From Chitinophaga rupis (lineage in GTDB: Bacteria > Bacteroidota > Bacteroidia > Chitinophagales > Chitinophagaceae): a DNA stretch of 64,000 nt. Positions 53,955-63,259 of this stretch are shown piece by piece; position 1 is the first letter of the stretch; each line of letters opens with the position of its first letter. The stretch is taken from assembly GCF_900109685.1 (NCBI RefSeq), contig NZ_FOBB01000003.1, positions 744,001 to 808,000 of the forward strand. Direction: 5' to 3'. Under the pieces are notes generated by a model. The model worked only from the letters and a program-made list of their open reading frames with translations. It was not told the DNA's origin and ran no database searches. Both the position numbers and the translations under genes were made by a program.

Positions 53955-55801
53955 TTTTTACAAGTTTTGCGTATTTAAATAATATCCCGTTAGTGGCTTT
54001 TAAAGCGGGTTGTTTCCACTGGGCCCTGCGGGCTGCCAGTTCTTCATCGCTTACCTCAACATGTATCTTGTTGCTAACGGCGTCTATTTCTATTATATCA
54101 TCGTCTTTTACCAGGGCTATGGTGCCGCCTTCAAAGGCTTCGGGCGTAATGTGCCCTACCACAAAGCCGTGGGTGCCGCCGGAGAAGCGGCCATCGGTGA
54201 TCAGCGCCACGCTTTTACCCAAACCGGTGCCCATGATGGCGGAGGTGGGTTTCAGCATTTCAGGCATACCGGGTGCGCCTTTGGGCCCTACCTGGCGTAT
54301 CACTACCACATCGCCTGACTTTACACGCCCGCTCTGAATGCCGGCTATCAGCTCAAACTCTCCATCAAACACACGGGCCGGGCCACGGAAACGTTCGCCT
54401 TCCTTACCGGTGATCTTTGCTACGGAGCCCAGCTCAGCCAGGTTACCATACAGGATCTGTATGTGGCCGGTGGCTTTCAGTGGCTTGTCCAGCGGGAAAA
54501 TGATCTGCTGTTTTTCAAAGTCAATATCTGGTACGCTTTCCAGGTTCTCTGCTATTGTTTTACCGGTTACAGTAAGGCAATGTCCGTGCAGGCGTCCCTG
54601 TTTTAACAGGTATTTCATTACCAATGGTACACCGCCAATGTTGTGCAGGTCTTCCATCAGGTACTTACCGCTGGGCTTCAGATCGGCTATCAGTGGCGTT
54701 TTATCGCTGATGGCCTGGAAATCCTGCAGGGTAAGGTTAATACCTACGGAGCGTGCTATGGCAATGAGGTGCAGTACAGCATTGGTGCTGCCGCCCAGTA
54801 CCATTACCACGGTAATAGCGTTTTCAAAAGCTTCGCGCGTCATAATATCGCGGGGCTTAATATCTTTTTCCAGCAGCAGGCGTATATACTTGCCCGCAGC
54901 CAGGCATTCTTCCTGTTTTTCCTTGCTGAGCGCAGGGTTTGAGGAGCTGTAAGGCAAGCTCATACCCAGGGCTTCTGCTGCACTGGATATGGTATTAGCA
55001 GTGTACATACCGCCGCAGGCGCCGGCGCCGGGGCAGGAGTTCTGTACAATGCCTTTAAAATCGGCTTCATCCAGCTGGCCCGCCATTTTCTGGCCCAGGG
55101 CTTCAAATGCAGAAATAATGTTCAGGTCCTGGCCTTTGTATTTACCGGGAGCAATAGTACCGCCGTATACCATAATGGCCGGGCGGTTCATACGGCCCAT
55201 GGCCATCAGTGAGCCGGGCATGTTCTTATCGCATCCGGGAACGGCTATAAGGCCGTCATAATACTGTGCCCCGCAAACGGTTTCAATGGAATCTGCGATC
55301 AGATCGCGGCTTACCAGCGAATAGCGCATACCGGGTGTGCCATTGCTGATACCATCGCTTACGCCTATAGTATTAAAGATAAGCCCTACCAGGTCCTGCG
55401 CCCATACACCCTTTTTTACTTCCTTGGCCAGGTCGTTCAGGTGCATGTTACAGTTGTTACCATCATAACCCATGCTTACAATACCCACCTGCGCTTTTTT
55501 CAGGTCCTCTTCTGTTAAGCCTATTGCATACAACTGGGCTTGTGCGGCCGGTTGCGTAGGGTCTTGCGTGATCGTTTTACTATATTTATTCAGTTCCATT
55601 GCCGTTGAATTACCTAGTTTCCAGTTTTACAAGAAAAAATAAGCCCGTATCCCGCCCCAGAGCGGAACTTAAGAGGCTACAAAATAGTTAGTATTCGTGG
55701 GAGGCGCCAAACCAACAATTACAGGTTAGCCGGTCTTCAAATCTGTGGTTTTATGGCTCAAACCCTTTACTGTAGTGAAAATCGTATAGGCGAAATTCCG
55801 G

Positions 55802-55850
55802 ATTCCAAAGAAATACCGGGATGTGTATTACGCGAATCCACATCCCGGAT
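55802..55850. terminator. Hairpin between ilvE and ilvD
   Basis: A perfect 10-bp stem, CCGGGATGTG / CACATCCCGG, about 33 nt overall, with a short T-rich TATTTCTTT on the minus side. It could be a weak terminator or an RNA processing site that lets ilvE be expressed above ilvD. The rest of the 262-nt ilvE-ilvD spacer has no clear feature. Confidence 0.55.
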
Positions 55851-55861
55851 CCGGTGTATTA

Positions 55862-56764
55862 TTACGCTACTTTAGCTTCGCGTTTGAATTCTTTTTCCAG
55901 CACACGGGCTTTGTAAGCCTGCTGTAACACTTTACCCAGTGATTCGGAGAAGGGTTTGGAGAAGGTTTGTCCGTCCAGGGAATCCCAGCCGATAATTTCT
56001 GCTGCGGTACCGCAATAGAACACGCTTTCTGCCTGTTTCAGCTCATCCAGGGTGAATAATTTTTCTTCCAGGGGAATGCCCAGCTCATGGCACAGCTCAA
56101 TTACTGTGGCGCGGGTAATACCTGGCAGAATGTGACCTCTGGGAGGTGTATAGAGCTTTCCGTTCTTTTCAAAGAAGATGTTAGCGCCGGGGCCTTCTGC
56201 TACATTACCGTTCATATCCAGCAGTAATGCTTCGTCATAGCCTTTTTCCTTGGCTTCCTGGGAGGCCAGGATGGAGTTGATATATAAACCGGCTGATTTG
56301 GATTCGATCTGAAATGCCTTGGGATTGGGACGTTGATAAGAAGAGGTCATTACGCGCAGCAGCTTTTCGCCCAGGTACGCTCCCCACTCCCATGCACATA
56401 TGAGAATATGTGATTCGCTGGCAGCTTTCAGGGTCATGTTCGGCGGACAAAACACCAGCGGGCGGATATAGGCTTCCTCCATGTTGTTTAATTCCAGCAC
56501 TTTGTAACAGGCCTTGATCAGCTCTTCGTTATTGTACTTGTAAGGAATGTGTATCAGCTCACAGGAACGCTTGAACCGGTCAAAGTGTTCTTCGGCTTTG
56601 AATATTTTCACTTCCCCCTTTTCTGTTTTGTAGGCACGGATGCCTTCAAAAACTGCATAACCGTAGTGCAGGGACTGACCATACAGGTCTATTTTAGCCT
56701 CAGCGGCTTTTGCGTACTCACCGTCAAAGTAAAGAATGGTGTTCTCGTTGTAGTAGCTGTACAT
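55862..56764 (-). CDS. ilvE: Branched-chain aminotransferase
   Basis: 300 residues from the ATG at 56764 (MYSYYNENTILYFDGEYAKAAEAKI). A TTG at 56824 in the terminator T-run is in frame but unlikely. The class IV fold signature is SKSAGLYINSILASQEAKEKGYDEALLLDMNGNVAEGPGANIFF (PLP lysine in ESKSAG), with GRGHI-like PPRGHILPGITR. It makes or degrades Val, Leu and Ile and is the first structural gene of the ilv operon. Confidence 0.94.
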   Translation of the reverse strand: MYSYYNENTILYFDGEYAKAAEAKIDLYGQSLHYGYAVFEGIRAYKTEKGEVKIFKAEEHFDRFKRSCELIHIPYKYNNEELIKACYKVLELNNMEEAYIRPLVFCPPNMTLKAASESHILICAWEWGAYLGEKLLRVMTSSYQRPNPKAFQIESKSAGLYINSILASQEAKEKGYDEALLLDMNGNVAEGPGANIFFEKNGKLYTPPRGHILPGITRATVIELCHELGIPLEEKLFTLDELKQAESVFYCGTAAEIIGWDSLDGQTFSKPFSESLGKVLQQAYKARVLEKEFKREAKVA

Positions 56765-56822
56765 ATGATTTTGAATTATACTTCCTGATTGATTGTTGTT
56801 TGACTGTTCTATTTGTTTAGGC

Positions 56823-56855
56823 AAAAAAAAAGCCTTCCTCTTTGCGGAGGAAGGC
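56823..56855 (-). terminator. Attenuator terminator before ilvE
   Basis: On the minus strand GCCTTCCTC (56855-56847) pairs with GAGGAAGGC (56840-56832), a perfect 9-bp stem with loop CGCAAA, followed by nine T (56831-56823). It is a strong Rho-independent terminator 58 nt before the ilvE ATG. Confidence 0.94.
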
Positions 56856-56898
56856 GATCTATATCTTAGCAGTGATTATACACGTCAACCTATCCTCC
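56846..56898 (-). promoter_or_regulatory. Antiterminator of the ilv leader
   Basis: The segment GGAGGATAGGT (56898-56888), spanning the last two Gly codons and the TAG stop of the leader, pairs with GCCTTCCTCC (56855-56846), the 5' arm of the terminator. GGAGGA pairs with TCCTCC perfectly, and after a bulged T the next four bases (AGGT) pair too. It competes with the terminator. Confidence 0.75.
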
Positions 56899-57003
56899 AT
56901 ACTGGTGGCTTATAATGACAACGACAATCACGACCAGCGTAATAGCCCAGTTGAGCTGCGGTACTATGTGATTGAGTTTATTATTGTCTTTATTTACCCA
57001 CAT
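56890..57003 (-). CDS. Branched-chain leader peptide (ilv attenuator)
   Basis: 37 residues from ATG 57003, TAG at 56892-56890. An in-frame ATG at 57015 gives 41 residues. The C-terminal part has nine consecutive branched-chain codons, LVVIVVVII (residues 23-31), preceded by AIT and followed by SHQYGG. The stop codon lies inside the antiterminator strand. Stalling at Leu, Val or Ile codons would favour antitermination and expression of ilvE-ilvD-ilvB-ilvN-ilvC-ilvA. Confidence 0.87.
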   Translation of the reverse strand: MWVNKDNNKLNHIVPQLNWAITLVVIVVVIISHQYGG

Positions 57004-57032
57004 GGAGGGACACATTTATTTTACTGTGACTA

Positions 57033-57064
57033 CAAATGTATTAGAGTACGCACGAAAAAACAAT
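57033..57064 (-). promoter_or_regulatory. Promoter of the ilv operon
   Basis: On the minus strand ATTG (57064-57061), a 20-nt spacer and TACATTTG (57040-57033) fit the -33/-7 consensus (3 of 4, all specified). The start would be near 57027, about 12 nt before ATG 57015 and 24 nt before ATG 57003. Confidence 0.65.
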
Positions 57065-57168
57065 ATCAATTAAAAATTTTGATGTTTCGCAACTAAGGGG
57101 CCTGTTTTTGAAGATATTGAAATTTTTACGTCTCACTTTAGATGATTTCTATCAAAATAGTAGAAATA

Positions 57169-58260
57169 TTATATATCCTTTCTTGCTTTTCCAAGGCAGG
57201 TGCTGATAATTTCCTGTAAAACGGCCTCTTTTTCCAGTAACCGTTCCAGTAAGGTAAGCTGGTTAATGGCCCGGTTATAGTTATGCTGCGGGTATTTAAC
57301 GGGATAATACACATCCCCGTTCAGATAATCCGTTAAAAAGCGGAGGCCCTGCATATAGATCATAAAGGGGCCTGCATAGAACAGGTGTTCCTTCTCTACT
57401 TCTGTGAGCACGTCACCTATTTCTGATAAATAACCATCCATTAAGGCGTGATAATACTCCTGGCGGATGCGGATACGGCTAATATCCGGCTCCTCTTCAG
57501 ATACGGGACATACGTAAGTGCGCACCATATCGCCCAGATCAGAAATGATCTTGCCCGGCATCAGGGTATCCAGGTCGCATACGCACAACCCTTTGTAGGT
57601 ACCCTTTTGCAGCAATACATTATTGATCTTGGTATCGTGATGCATGAGGCGGTCCGGGAACTGCGGGTTGTTGGTTAAACGCTCGTAGGTAGCGGCAATA
57701 TCTTTATGCTGCAGAAAAGCCCTGATCAGCTCCTCAGCTGTTGCTTTACGCTCTGCGCCTGCATTTTGCACGGCTTCTTCAAAAGCGTTGTAGCGTAAGG
57801 TTAAGTTATGGAAGTTGGGGATAGTAGGCTTAAACTCCTGCAGATCAATACCATCCAGATAGCGGGCCAGGCGGCCAAATTGCTGTGCGGCCTGGAAGGC
57901 CTGTGACGGATCATCGGCCTGGTCTACTGTCAGGGAGCCGGCAATAAAGGGTATTACCCGCCAGTATTCGTCATTGAACACAAACAGGTCCTGCCCGTCT
58001 ACCGTGGGCACCGGCGTTATAAACAGGTACTCCGGGTGGTACAGGGACAGGTAATTGGCGGCCATGCGCTGGTTAAGCGCTATGGCCGCCGGTTCCTTAA
58101 ATACGGCTGTATTAATACGTTGCAGTATCAGCTGGCTCTCATTCCGGGTTTCTACCAGGAACGTATTGTTAATATGACCGCTGCCGAATTTTTTGATCTC
58201 TGTTCCGGCGCCATCTATATTAAAGGCCCGCAGGATACTGTCATGCGGTCTTATTTCCAT
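57169..58260 (-). CDS. Sugar kinase of the APH/phosphotransferase fold (NahK-like)
   Basis: 363 residues. N-terminal lobe FGSGHINNTFLVETRNESQLILQRIN, then catalytic LMHHDTKINNVLL and metal-binding CDLDTLMPGKIISDLGDMVRT, resembling N-acetylhexosamine 1-kinase and homologues. It starts 10 nt inside the end of the upstream nucleotidyltransferase gene, so the two are coupled. A sugar 1-phosphate product is inferred from the pairing with that enzyme. Confidence 0.85.
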   Translation of the reverse strand: MEIRPHDSILRAFNIDGAGTEIKKFGSGHINNTFLVETRNESQLILQRINTAVFKEPAAIALNQRMAANYLSLYHPEYLFITPVPTVDGQDLFVFNDEYWRVIPFIAGSLTVDQADDPSQAFQAAQQFGRLARYLDGIDLQEFKPTIPNFHNLTLRYNAFEEAVQNAGAERKATAEELIRAFLQHKDIAATYERLTNNPQFPDRLMHHDTKINNVLLQKGTYKGLCVCDLDTLMPGKIISDLGDMVRTYVCPVSEEEPDISRIRIRQEYYHALMDGYLSEIGDVLTEVEKEHLFYAGPFMIYMQGLRFLTDYLNGDVYYPVKYPQHNYNRAINQLTLLERLLEKEAVLQEIISTCLGKARKDI

Positions 58261-59153
58261 AAATTGTTGGGATATTCTCCTTTAGCCACCAGTGCATTCA
58301 GGCTTTCCTGTACGCCGGGAGCATCTTCTTTATAAGTTACGCCAAACCATTTAGAGCTGGTAGGAATAACATTTACCACGCCCAGCTTGTTCTGGATAAA
58401 GTGATCCACTACAATGGGAATGAAAAACTCTGACTTAGGATTGCTGATATTTTTATCCAGGAAGGCTTTGAACTGTTTTTCGCTCAGGTCAAATACGGAG
58501 GGATGGAAACCCCAGAAGTTCATGGATACCGGGGTATCAGGTGACAGCGGGTGTTTGGAGCCATCTGCTTCTTCATACACGATCTGGCCGCCTTCGGGAT
58601 AGATCTTGGTGCGTTCGTTGATGGCAGACAGGTTGCCCTTTTCATCTGCCGCGCATACGCCACGGGATACAGATCCATGCTCACTCACGGTTTTACCCAG
58701 CTCATACCCTATTACTGCATAGGTATCTGCTGCGCATTTGTTATTTAAAAAGTCGGCTGCTTTCTGAAAAGCATCGCGGCCGTAGAAGTCATCTGCATTA
58801 ATTACGGCAAAAGGCTCGTTAATGGCGTTCTTAGCGCATAATACGGCATGTGCGGTACCCCAGGGTTTAGCACGGTCTGCCGGCACTTCGTGGCCTTGTG
58901 TAAAGGCATTCATTTCCTGGAACACGTAATCAGTAGCTACCTTGCCTTTCAGCTTGGGCTCAAAAATGTCTTTGAAATCTTTTTCAAAGTCTTTACGAAT
59001 GATAAATACGATCTTACCAAAACCAGCGCGGATGGCGTCAAAAATAGAATAGTCAACGATGGTTTCACCGCTGGGACCAAACTGCTGGATCTGTTTTAAG
59101 CTACCGTACCGGCTTGCCATGCCTGCTGCCAGGATCAATAAAGTAGGTTTCAT
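58251..59153 (-). CDS. Sugar-1-phosphate nucleotidyltransferase
   Basis: 300 residues. LLILAAGMASRYGSLKQIQQFGPSGETIVDYSIFDAI is the nucleotide-binding signature of NTP transferases (GlmU/RfbA/GalU class). The INADDFYGRDAFQKAADF block carries the metal-binding Asp. It would make UDP- or GDP-sugar from the kinase's product. Its 3' end overlaps the kinase start. Confidence 0.88.
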   Translation of the reverse strand: MKPTLLILAAGMASRYGSLKQIQQFGPSGETIVDYSIFDAIRAGFGKIVFIIRKDFEKDFKDIFEPKLKGKVATDYVFQEMNAFTQGHEVPADRAKPWGTAHAVLCAKNAINEPFAVINADDFYGRDAFQKAADFLNNKCAADTYAVIGYELGKTVSEHGSVSRGVCAADEKGNLSAINERTKIYPEGGQIVYEEADGSKHPLSPDTPVSMNFWGFHPSVFDLSEKQFKAFLDKNISNPKSEFFIPIVVDHFIQNKLGVVNVIPTSSKWFGVTYKEDAPGVQESLNALVAKGEYPNNLWK

Positions 59154-59249
59154 TTTCTACTGATTAGTTTTTAATTTTCAAATCTTGAACCATAAATATC
59201 AGCGTTAAATTTAGTCATTAAAAGTATTTTACGCGTTCTTTTTTAGCAG

Positions 59250-59760
59250 AAAGGGGAAAGCAGAAAGCACAAAGCGTGAGGCGGATAGCTGAAAGCATAA
59301 AGCAAAAAGCTTCCTGCTTTGGGGATTGGGCTTTATACTTTATGCTTATATGAATAAATAGTGAATTTTAGCTGAAAGCGCAAAGCATAAAGCAGAAAGC
59401 TGACTGCGTTCGGCAGGGGCCTGGGAGGTGTATATATAAACAGATAGTGGATCTTAGCGGAAAGCTTACTGATTGAAGGATCGGGGCTTTTGGCTTTATC
59501 CTTTCTGCTTTTTGCTTCTATAAAACAGATAATTGATCTTAGAGGAAAGCTTACTGCGTGGAGGACTGGGCTTTTGGCTTTATCCTTTCTGCTTTTTGCT
59601 TCTATAAAACAGATAATTGATCTTAGTGAAAAGCTTACTGCGTGGAGGACTGGGCTTTATGCTTTATCCTTTCTGCTTTATGCTTCAAATAGTAAATTTT
59701 AACGGAAGCGAAAAGTTCGCTGCATTAGGCTTTTAGCTTTATGCCTTCAGCTTTGAGCTT
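59250..59760. repeat. AAAGC/GCTTT heptamer arrays with three 84-bp tandem copies
   Basis: At 59250-59340 eight heptads of AAAGCAG/AAAGCAT type face GCTTTATACTTTATGCTT. From about 59438 three tandem copies of an 84-85 bp unit begin at AAACAGAT (59438, 59523, 59607). Each contains GATCTTAG, GGAAAGCTTACTG and CTTTATCCTTTCTGCTTT. The array fills 59154-59789 before the GH20 gene. No gene is seen in it. Confidence 0.85.
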
Positions 59761-59789
59761 ATGCTTTATGCCTTTATAAACAAACAAAC

Positions 59790-62051
59790 ATGAAGAAACT
59801 TTTAGTGTTTTCCTGGGCTTTGCTGTGGTGCGTAATAGCCAGCGCACAGCAAACGCCGGCCGTGCACCTGGTGCCACAACCGAAATCCGTTCAAACTACG
59901 GCGGGTACTTTTAGCCTTTCCAAAGTAACCCGCATCCTTTACGGGGATAATGAAGCTAAAAAAGTAGCCGACCTGCTGAACGTTTTTTTAAAGGCCAACA
60001 ACGGCATTACCCTGCCTATGAATAAGGCCATGGCCAAAACGGCTACCGGCATGATCTCCATTGTGCCGGATAATACCCTTCCGGACGAAGGTTATGTACT
60101 GTGGGTAACCCCTAAAATGGTGCAGCTGCGCGGCAATGGCGCCGGCCTGTTCTATGGCCTGCAAACCTTACAGCAGCTGATGCAGGGCGAGGGCGAAGCA
60201 ATGACCATACCGAACGTAAAGATCACGGATGCACCACGCTTTGCCTACCGCGGGCTGATGCTGGATGCAGGCCGCTGGTTTTTCCCGGCAGACTACGTAA
60301 AACACTTTATTGATGTAATGGCGCAGTACAAGTTTAACCGCTTTCACTGGCACCTCACGGAAGACCAGGGCTGGCATATAGAAATAAAACGCTACCCGCG
60401 CCTGCAGGAAATATCCTCCAAACGTGCAGAAACCATTGTAGGCCATGCTGCCCGCAGCAATACCTATGATGGTAAGCCCCACGGCGGTTATTACACGCAG
60501 GACGAAGTAAGGGATATTGTAAAATATGCAGCTGAGCGGCATATTACCATCATCCCTGAAATAGAAATGCCCGGCCATTCGGAAGCTGCGCTGGCAGCCT
60601 ACCCTAACCTGGGCTGCACCGGTGGGCCATATAAAGTATCGGGTAAATGGGGTGTGAATAAAGAGGTGTATTGCGCGGGTAACGACTCCGTATATACGTT
60701 CCTGGAAAATGTGTTAACTGAGGTAATGGACCTGTTCCCCGGCCAGTACATTCATATTGGCGGCGATGAGTGCCCCAAGGACCGCTGGAAAGAATGCCCC
60801 AAGTGTCAGAAACGCATGAAGGAATTAGGCTTAAAGGACGAACATGCCCTGCAAAGCTATTTTATACAGCGCATGGAAAAGTTCATTAACAGCAAAGGAC
60901 GCCGTATTATTGGCTGGGACGAGATCCTGGAAGGCGGCCTGGCGCCCAACGCCACTGTAATGAGCTGGCGGGGCGAAGCAGGCGGTATTGCTGCGGCCAA
61001 AGAAAAACATGATGTGATCATGACGCCCAATACTTACCTGTACCTGGATTATTACCAGGGTAACCCGGCTACTGAACCGCTGAATATTGGCGGCTTTTTG
61101 CCCCTGCAAACCGTGTATAACTATGAGCCCCTGCCTCCTACCCTTACGGATAACGAGCAGGGATATATTAAAGGTGTGCAGGCCAACTTATGGACAGAGT
61201 ACCTGCCTACCGGGGAACTGGTGGATTATATGTTATGGCCTCGCGCCTTGGCAGTTGCAGAGATCACCTGGTCACCGGCAGCTGAAAAGAACTATGATAA
61301 ATTCTTAGAACGCCTGCCTGCACAGCTAGCCCATATGGACAAAGCCGGCGTTTCCTTCCGCATACCGGAACCTGCAGGTTTGGAAAATAACGTAACAGCA
61401 TCTTCCAAAACCAGCATTACCCTGCAGCCTTTAGTAGCAGGCGCTAAGATCTATTATACTACTGACGGCAGCGAGCCTACAGAAAGCAGCACGCTTTATA
61501 CAGCAACCATCAACCTCCCTGTGCACAAAACGCCTACTGTGCTGAAATGCATAGTGGTAACGCCTTCCGGCCGTAAGAGCAGCGTGTACAGCGCTACCTA
61601 CCTGCGTAAAGATTATGTAGCAGCAGCCAATGTGAACCCTGCCGGCAAAGGCATTCGCTTTAATGCCTACAACCGTACTTTTAAAAGTGCCAGGCAGGTA
61701 AGCGGACAGGCCGACAGCAGCGGTGTGCAGCCATCATTTGACCTACGTCCCTTCCTGAAAAAGGATGCTTTCAGCTTAGCCTACGAAGGTTATATAAAAG
61801 TGGATGCGGATGGCGTGTATGAGTTTAACCTGAAGTGCGATGATGGCGGTGTATTGTACATAGATGATGACCTGACCATAGACAACGACGGCGAACATGC
61901 GCCACAGGATAAAACCGGTATTGTGCCGCTGAAGGCCGGTTTCCACAAAATAAAGGTATTGTACTTTAACGCAGGCGGCGGCGCTGAATTAGGCGTAACC
62001 GTGCGTACCAAAGCAGGGAATGTGAATTTGAGGAATGCGTTGTTTAATTGA
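59790..62051 (+). CDS. GH20 beta-N-acetylhexosaminidase with PA14 domain
   Basis: 753 residues. Signal peptide (SAQ end), GH20b N-terminal domain, then the GH20 barrel with D326-E327 in HIGGDECPKDRWKE and the FHWHLTEDQGWHIEIKRYPRL motif. After the barrel a chitobiase-C-like segment (YYTTDGSEPTESSTLYTATI) and a C-terminal PA14 domain (about 640-750, DGVYEFNLKCDDGGVLYIDDDLTIDNDG) that may bind sugar. It releases GlcNAc or GalNAc from glycans in the periplasm or on the surface. The downstream kinase and nucleotidyltransferase genes, on the other strand, suit GlcNAc salvage. Confidence 0.95.
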   Translation: MKKLLVFSWALLWCVIASAQQTPAVHLVPQPKSVQTTAGTFSLSKVTRILYGDNEAKKVADLLNVFLKANNGITLPMNKAMAKTATGMISIVPDNTLPDEGYVLWVTPKMVQLRGNGAGLFYGLQTLQQLMQGEGEAMTIPNVKITDAPRFAYRGLMLDAGRWFFPADYVKHFIDVMAQYKFNRFHWHLTEDQGWHIEIKRYPRLQEISSKRAETIVGHAARSNTYDGKPHGGYYTQDEVRDIVKYAAERHITIIPEIEMPGHSEAALAAYPNLGCTGGPYKVSGKWGVNKEVYCAGNDSVYTFLENVLTEVMDLFPGQYIHIGGDECPKDRWKECPKCQKRMKELGLKDEHALQSYFIQRMEKFINSKGRRIIGWDEILEGGLAPNATVMSWRGEAGGIAAAKEKHDVIMTPNTYLYLDYYQGNPATEPLNIGGFLPLQTVYNYEPLPPTLTDNEQGYIKGVQANLWTEYLPTGELVDYMLWPRALAVAEITWSPAAEKNYDKFLERLPAQLAHMDKAGVSFRIPEPAGLENNVTASSKTSITLQPLVAGAKIYYTTDGSEPTESSTLYTATINLPVHKTPTVLKCIVVTPSGRKSSVYSATYLRKDYVAAANVNPAGKGIRFNAYNRTFKSARQVSGQADSSGVQPSFDLRPFLKKDAFSLAYEGYIKVDADGVYEFNLKCDDGGVLYIDDDLTIDNDGEHAPQDKTGIVPLKAGFHKIKVLYFNAGGGAELGVTVRTKAGNVNLRNALFN

Positions 62052-62060
62052 TGCGTTGCA

Positions 62061-62194
62061 GTCCATGGTCCATAGTCCATGGTCCATGGCCTGGTACGTG
62101 GTTGATATTTAACGTATAATTGCAGTTTATAGCATGTCACGCGTATATTACAAACACGAACTATGCTATGGACCATCGACCATGGACCATGGAC
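62061..62194. repeat. GGTCCAT heptamer inverted repeat that includes a start codon
   Basis: Left: GTCCATGGTCCATAGTCCAT and more. Right: GGACCATCGACCATGGACC. The right arm contains three in-frame ATGs just before the ACC-deaminase-like reading frame, so the repeat supplies the gene's start codon. Confidence 0.8.
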
Positions 62195-63082
62195 CAACTC
62201 AACTACTCAAATATCACCCTTCAGCCCATACAACCGGCATGGCTGCCTCCGCAACTGGAGGCAGCCATGCTGCGTTTAGACCTGCTGCACCCCGAGGTAT
62301 CCGGTAACAAATGGTTTAAGCTGAAACAGAACCTGGAGCAAGCAAAAGCGGCCGGTCAAACACGCATTGTAACATTTGGCGGGGCATGGTCTAACCACAT
62401 AGCTGCTACAGCGGCGGCCTGCCGGTTAGCGGGCCTGCAAAGTACAGGCATTATACGCGGGGAAGCAGCGCCTGTGCTGAGCCTTACCTTACAACAGGCG
62501 CAACGCTATGGTATGCAGCTACACTTTATAAGCCGGGAGGCTTATAAACAAAAAGATAATACGGATTGGGAGGTACAATACCCGGATGGGTTTATAATCC
62601 CCGAAGGCGGCCATAATGCAGCTGGTGCGGCGGGGTGTAAGGAAATATTATCCTTAGCCCCCACGCAACACTTTACACATATCCTATGCCCGGCAGGCAC
62701 AGGTACTACGCTGGCGGGATTGATTAACAGCGCACAACCGCAGCAACAGGTATTGGGTATTGCCGTATTAAAAGGCGGCACCTATTTGCAGCAGGAAGTG
62801 GAAACCCTGCTGGAAAGCTCCGCCACTGCCAACTGGGAGCTACTACAAGGATTTCATGGGGGCGGGTATGCGAAAGTAAGCCTGGAACTGATAGATTTTA
62901 TAAATGACTTTTATACACAAACCGGGGTACCGCTGGATATGATCTATACCGGCAAAATGGCGTGGGGCCTGCAACAGCTGGTACAGCAGGGCTATTTTCC
63001 CCCGGGCAGCCGCCTGCTGCTGATACATACCGGTGGTTTACAGGGCAATCTTTCCCTGCCCTCCGGCGTTCTATGCTTTTAA
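62189..63082 (+). CDS. ACC deaminase / D-cysteine desulfhydrase family protein
   Basis: 297 residues from ATG 62189 (MDQLNYSNITLQPI). Upstream ATGs at 62182 and 62168 lie in the repeat. Fold type II PLP: SGNKWFKLKQNLEQAKAAG (Lys-binding KW...), TFGGAWSNHIAATAAACRLAG, and the C-terminal TGKMAWGLQQLVQQGYFPPGSRLLLIHTGGLQG. Annotated relatives are 1-aminocyclopropane-1-carboxylate deaminases or D-cysteine desulfhydrases. The substrate is not determined. Confidence 0.88.
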   Translation: MDQLNYSNITLQPIQPAWLPPQLEAAMLRLDLLHPEVSGNKWFKLKQNLEQAKAAGQTRIVTFGGAWSNHIAATAAACRLAGLQSTGIIRGEAAPVLSLTLQQAQRYGMQLHFISREAYKQKDNTDWEVQYPDGFIIPEGGHNAAGAAGCKEILSLAPTQHFTHILCPAGTGTTLAGLINSAQPQQQVLGIAVLKGGTYLQQEVETLLESSATANWELLQGFHGGGYAKVSLELIDFINDFYTQTGVPLDMIYTGKMAWGLQQLVQQGYFPPGSRLLLIHTGGLQGNLSLPSGVLCF

Positions 63083-63092
63083 TAAAAAGCCC

Positions 63093-63123
63093 TTCGCTAT
63101 ATTTGGAGCTAATTGTATTTTTG
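63093..63123 (+). promoter_or_regulatory. Candidate promoter of the last gene
   Basis: TTCG (63093-63096), a 19-nt spacer and TATTTTTG (63116-63123) match the Bacteroidota consensus well (-7 exact). The start codon is 137 nt further on, so a long UTR would be needed. The spacer also holds inverted CTTTTACAGG / CCTGTAAAAG. Confidence 0.4.
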
Positions 63124-63259
63124 CCAACTTAACAGCCAATCCCTTTTACAGGTCTTAGCATATACCCGGTGAGTTACCTACCCATCCGGAATTGGCTATG
63201 CCCGGCGCCTGTAAAAGCATTAGCAACAGTAAAGTGGAACTGAACTTGTTTTTTGTTGT

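Noticed and set aside
55600..55861. A fourth attenuator before ilvD
   Set aside because: There is a 10-bp hairpin with a weak T-run, but no leader ORF with branched-chain codons and no complementary strand. Only a weak terminator or processing site is supported.
56824..56826. TTG start for ilvE at 56824
   Set aside because: It is inside the T-tract of the attenuator terminator and adds 20 non-conserved residues. The ATG at 56764 begins at the conserved N-terminus.
59490..59702. A 70-codon plus-strand ORF with a repeated 28-residue unit
   Set aside because: The repeat is exactly the 84-bp DNA tandem unit (3x28). The same words occur in non-coding spacers, and nothing else supports translation.
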